Assembly: GCA_021812735.1 (NCBI GenBank)
Contig: JAKAMV010000624.1
Coordinates: 1-6,250, forward strand
Direction of reading: 5' to 3'
Length of the DNA stretch: 6,250 nt
DNA from: Chloroflexota bacterium
Lineage (GTDB): Bacteria; Chloroflexota; Limnocylindria; Limnocylindrales; CSP1-4
The notes beneath the pieces are model-generated. The model was not told the origin of the DNA. It searched no databases and worked only from the letters and a program-made list of their open reading frames with translations. Shown here piece after piece: positions 4,953 to 6,250 of the stretch (position 1 is its first letter; each line of letters begins with the position of its first letter). A program made the position numbers and the translations under genes.

Positions 4953-5275
4953 CGGGCATCGCCCCGTCGCCGACGGCCGAGCCCGACGATGCCACGGGTC
5001 ACGCGATCGATCCGACTCGTGGTCGCGGCATCCGGCGGGGAGAAGCGACCGGCCCGACCGTGCGCCGCGCGATCGGAGTCGCCCTCGTCGTCGGAACCGC
5101 GCTGTCGGCGATCAACGAGCTCGACCTCATCCTCACCGCTGGAATCTCGCCGCTGCTGATCGCCAAGATCGTGCTGAACTACTGCGTGCCCTTCGGTGTC
5201 TCGCTCTATTCCGCGGTCGCTGCGGGTCGGCACGAGTCGTCCCCTGGGAATGGCCACGGTGCGGTGTCGGAGTGA
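4949..5275 (+). CDS. nrtS: NrtS-like nitrate/nitrite transporter
   Basis: This 108-residue protein has a polar N-terminal extension of about 36 residues followed by two membrane segments (about 41-62 and 67-92). The core VRRAIGVALVVGTALSAIN (38-56), then KIVLNYCVPFGVSLYSAV (73-90), matches the pattern I know for NrtS, a small two-helix nitrate/nitrite transporter family first characterised in cyanobacteria (R-A-x-x-V-A-L-V-V-G-T then K-x-x-L-x-Y-x-V-P). The hydrophobic part is close to full length; the N-terminal tail is longer than I would expect. Start: ATGA overlap with the upstream gene. It ends the operon. Clustering with disulfide-exchange genes is unusual, and the transport substrate is inferred from the family only. 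Confidence 0.7.
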   Translation: MTGIAPSPTAEPDDATGHAIDPTRGRGIRRGEATGPTVRRAIGVALVVGTALSAINELDLILTAGISPLLIAKIVLNYCVPFGVSLYSAVAAGRHESSPGNGHGAVSE

Positions 5276-5276
5276 A

Positions 5277-5292
5277 CGTGTCCAGGCTCACA
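5277..5292. promoter_or_regulatory. Weak CRP/FNR-like site (CGTGT-N6-TCACA)
   Basis: This keeps one perfect half-site (TCACA) and the core GTG-N8-CAC symmetry, but matches only 8 of 10 consensus positions. Its distance to the TATCGT -10 candidate at 5315-5320 is the same (22 bp from TCACA to the hexamer) as for the stronger sites, which is the main reason to list it. Confidence 0.25.
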
Positions 5293-5314
5293 TCAGCCCT
5301 GCGACCCCGCCCGA

Positions 5315-5320
5315 TATCGT
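5315..5320 (+). promoter_or_regulatory. Candidate -10 element TATCGT for a leaderless transcript
   Basis: TATCGT fits TANNNT and ends 7 nt before the ATG at 5328, so transcription would begin at or next to the start codon. No Shine-Dalgarno sequence precedes this ATG, in agreement with a leaderless mRNA. The site lies in the 52-bp gap after nrtS. Confidence 0.35.
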
Positions 5321-5327
5321 CGTCGGC

Positions 5328-5597
5328 ATGGAACTACTCCGTCGCCTACTCCCGTCCACCGAAGCCTGTGCCCACATCCCGGAGTCGCTGCCCGAACCGC
5401 AGGCCGAGCGCTGCCAGGAATGCGGCAGCACGTTCAACCTCCGGCTCTGCGCGACCTGCGGTCACGTCGGCTGCTGCGAGTCCCAGCGGGGCGACGCGCG
5501 TGCACATGCGCTGCGCGAGGGTCACCCCGTGATCTACTCGATGCCGGCGCCCAAGGGGTTCGTCTGGTGCTATCGGGACCGCCGCTACGTCGGATGA
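5328..5597 (+). CDS. UBP-type zinc finger domain-containing protein
   Basis: This 89-residue protein consists almost entirely of a zf-UBP domain (PF02148 type). The putative metal ligands run C14-x-H16, C29-x-x-C32, C41-x-x-C44-G-H46, C49-C50, H60 and H66, ending with WCYRDRRYVG. CATCGHVGCCES and GHPVIYS are hallmark segments. In eukaryotes this domain binds free ubiquitin C-termini; stand-alone bacterial copies are common in actinobacteria and Chloroflexota, but their role is not established. One oddity is that the usual first histidine of the K-H-A-x-x-H segment aligns with D56. Start: ATG 5328 is the first credible start after nrtS; the frame upstream runs through that gene. It is monocistronic and convergent with rsgA. 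Confidence 0.88.
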   Translation: MELLRRLLPSTEACAHIPESLPEPQAERCQECGSTFNLRLCATCGHVGCCESQRGDARAHALREGHPVIYSMPAPKGFVWCYRDRRYVG

Positions 5598-5614
5598 GAT
5601 GAGGGTTGCTCGTC
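5598..5614 (+). terminator. Possible weak hairpin after the zinc-finger gene
   Basis: GATGAG and CTCGTC can form a 6-bp stem (one G-U pair) around a 5-nt GGTTG loop immediately after the stop codon. There is no following U-run, so termination activity is uncertain. The rest of the 155-bp gap to rsgA holds only GC-rich self-complementary fragments such as GAGCGCGCTC at 5671-5680 and no gene. Confidence 0.2.
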
Positions 5615-5752
5615 GTCTCGAGCCGCATCGACACGATCGGGGCGACCTCCCAGCGCACGGTCCGGTGGCCGAGCGCGCTCCGCGCCCGCGTGGGCCCGTG
5701 TACTGAAGGTCACTCGCGCCTCGGTCTCGTGCTGCCGTGCCGGCGCCGTCCC

Positions 5753-6250
5753 TCAGCCACGGTACGTCCTGCGCGCCATGTTCTCGGCCGAGATGCGGCG
5801 CACCACCCGGGAGAACTGCCGTCGCGACGCGCGCAGCTCCGCGGCCGATGGCTGATCGGCCAGCTCCCGGCCCAGGCGCCGGTAGCTGCGCAGGCGTCCC
5901 GGATCGAGCGAACCCGCGGAGATGGCGCCCGTGACCGCGCATCCGGGCTCCCGCTCGTGCCGGCAATCCGAGAAGCGGCACCGCGAGGCGAGATCGGCGA
6001 TGTCGGCGAAGGTCTCGTCGAGTCCCTCGTCTGCGTCCCAGACGCCGAACTCCCGCATCCCGGGCGTGTCCAGGACGAGGACGTCGCTCGCGAGGCGGAA
6101 CAGCTCGCGGTGCGTCGTGGTGTGGCGGCCGCGGGCGTCGTCCTCGCGGATCTCGCGCGTCGCCATGAGCTCGGTCCCGGCCAGCCGGTTGAGGAGCGTC
6201 GACTTGCCGACACCGGACGAGCCGACGAGCGCGACGGTGCGACCGGCGAC
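5753..6250 (-). CDS. rsgA: Ribosome small subunit-dependent GTPase A, C-terminal part (partial)
   Basis: The window holds the last 165 residues of RsgA (YjeQ/YloQ), a circularly permuted GTPase that helps late 30S ribosomal subunit maturation. The frame is open to the window edge, so the N-terminal OB domain and the G4/G5 motifs, which precede the P-loop in this family, are missing. Visible are the P-loop GSSGVGKST (10-18 of the fragment), a switch region GRHTTTHREL (41-50), G3 as DTPGMREF (61-68), and the family's zinc knuckle C91-x4-C96-x-H98-x5-C104, followed by a helical tail. The start lies beyond 6250. Gene order with the zinc-finger gene is convergent, so the two are unlikely to share regulation. 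Confidence 0.95.
   Translation of the reverse strand, partial: VAGRTVALVGSSGVGKSTLLNRLAGTELMATREIREDDARGRHTTTHRELFRLASDVLVLDTPGMREFGVWDADEGLDETFADIADLASRCRFSDCRHEREPGCAVTGAISAGSLDPGRLRSYRRLGRELADQPSAAELRASRRQFSRVVRRISAENMARRTYRG

Noticed and set aside
5671..5680. GAGCGCGCTC palindrome as an operator
   Set aside because: It is short, made of alternating GC, and lies between two gene ends where no promoter is needed; likely chance.
5346..5981. A 211-codon minus-strand frame spanning the zinc-finger gene, the gap and part of rsgA
   Set aside because: It overlaps two well-supported genes in other frames and has Arg/Gly-rich composition without domain features.

Overview
The window is very GC-rich (roughly 70%), densely packed bacterial DNA. 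The mix of genes fits a soil- or sediment-type Chloroflexota (Limnocylindria-like lineage) or a high-GC actinobacterium. No rRNA or marker phylogeny is available here, so that assignment is an inference. I saw no transposase, CRISPR array, tRNA or rRNA.

Left end (1-998, + strand): the last 41 codons of a radical SAM protein overlap by 4 bp (GTGA) with a class I SAM-dependent methyltransferase. The pair resembles the radical SAM (seleno)protein TrsS and DVU_1556-type methyltransferase systems. Next (1154-2125, + strand) come a four-helix membrane protein of unknown function and a CsoR/FrmR-family protein. The latter keeps the Cys-His-Cys copper ligand set but has lost most of the helix-1 DNA-binding signature.

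Middle (2163-2909): a minus-strand SRPBCC/START-fold protein is divergent from the next operon across a 237-bp regulatory region. A tightly packed + strand operon follows (2910-5275): a membrane-anchored DsbA-type thiol oxidoreductase (CPSC), a CcdA/DsbD-type electron carrier, a small unknown membrane protein and an NrtS-like nitrate/nitrite transporter. Spacings are 13 nt, then two ATGA overlaps. Right end: a small UBP-type zinc-finger protein (+), convergent with the C-terminal part of RsgA (minus), which runs off the window.

The most interesting signal is regulatory. Three 16-bp sites match the CRP/FNR-superfamily consensus TGTGA-N6-TCACA at 9 of 10 positions, and all three lie in the two main promoter regions. 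Two of them (1076-1091 and 2826-2841) sit about 41-43 bp upstream of the start predicted from an identical CTAGGGT -10 element, which is the class II activator position. The third (2778-2793) faces the SRPBCC gene. A weaker fourth copy precedes the zinc-finger gene. Between the two sites of the divergent region is a perfect 16-bp palindrome of another type. The simplest reading is that one CRP/FNR-type activator jointly controls the membrane-protein/CsoR-like pair, the SRPBCC gene and the thiol-redox/nitrite-transport operon.
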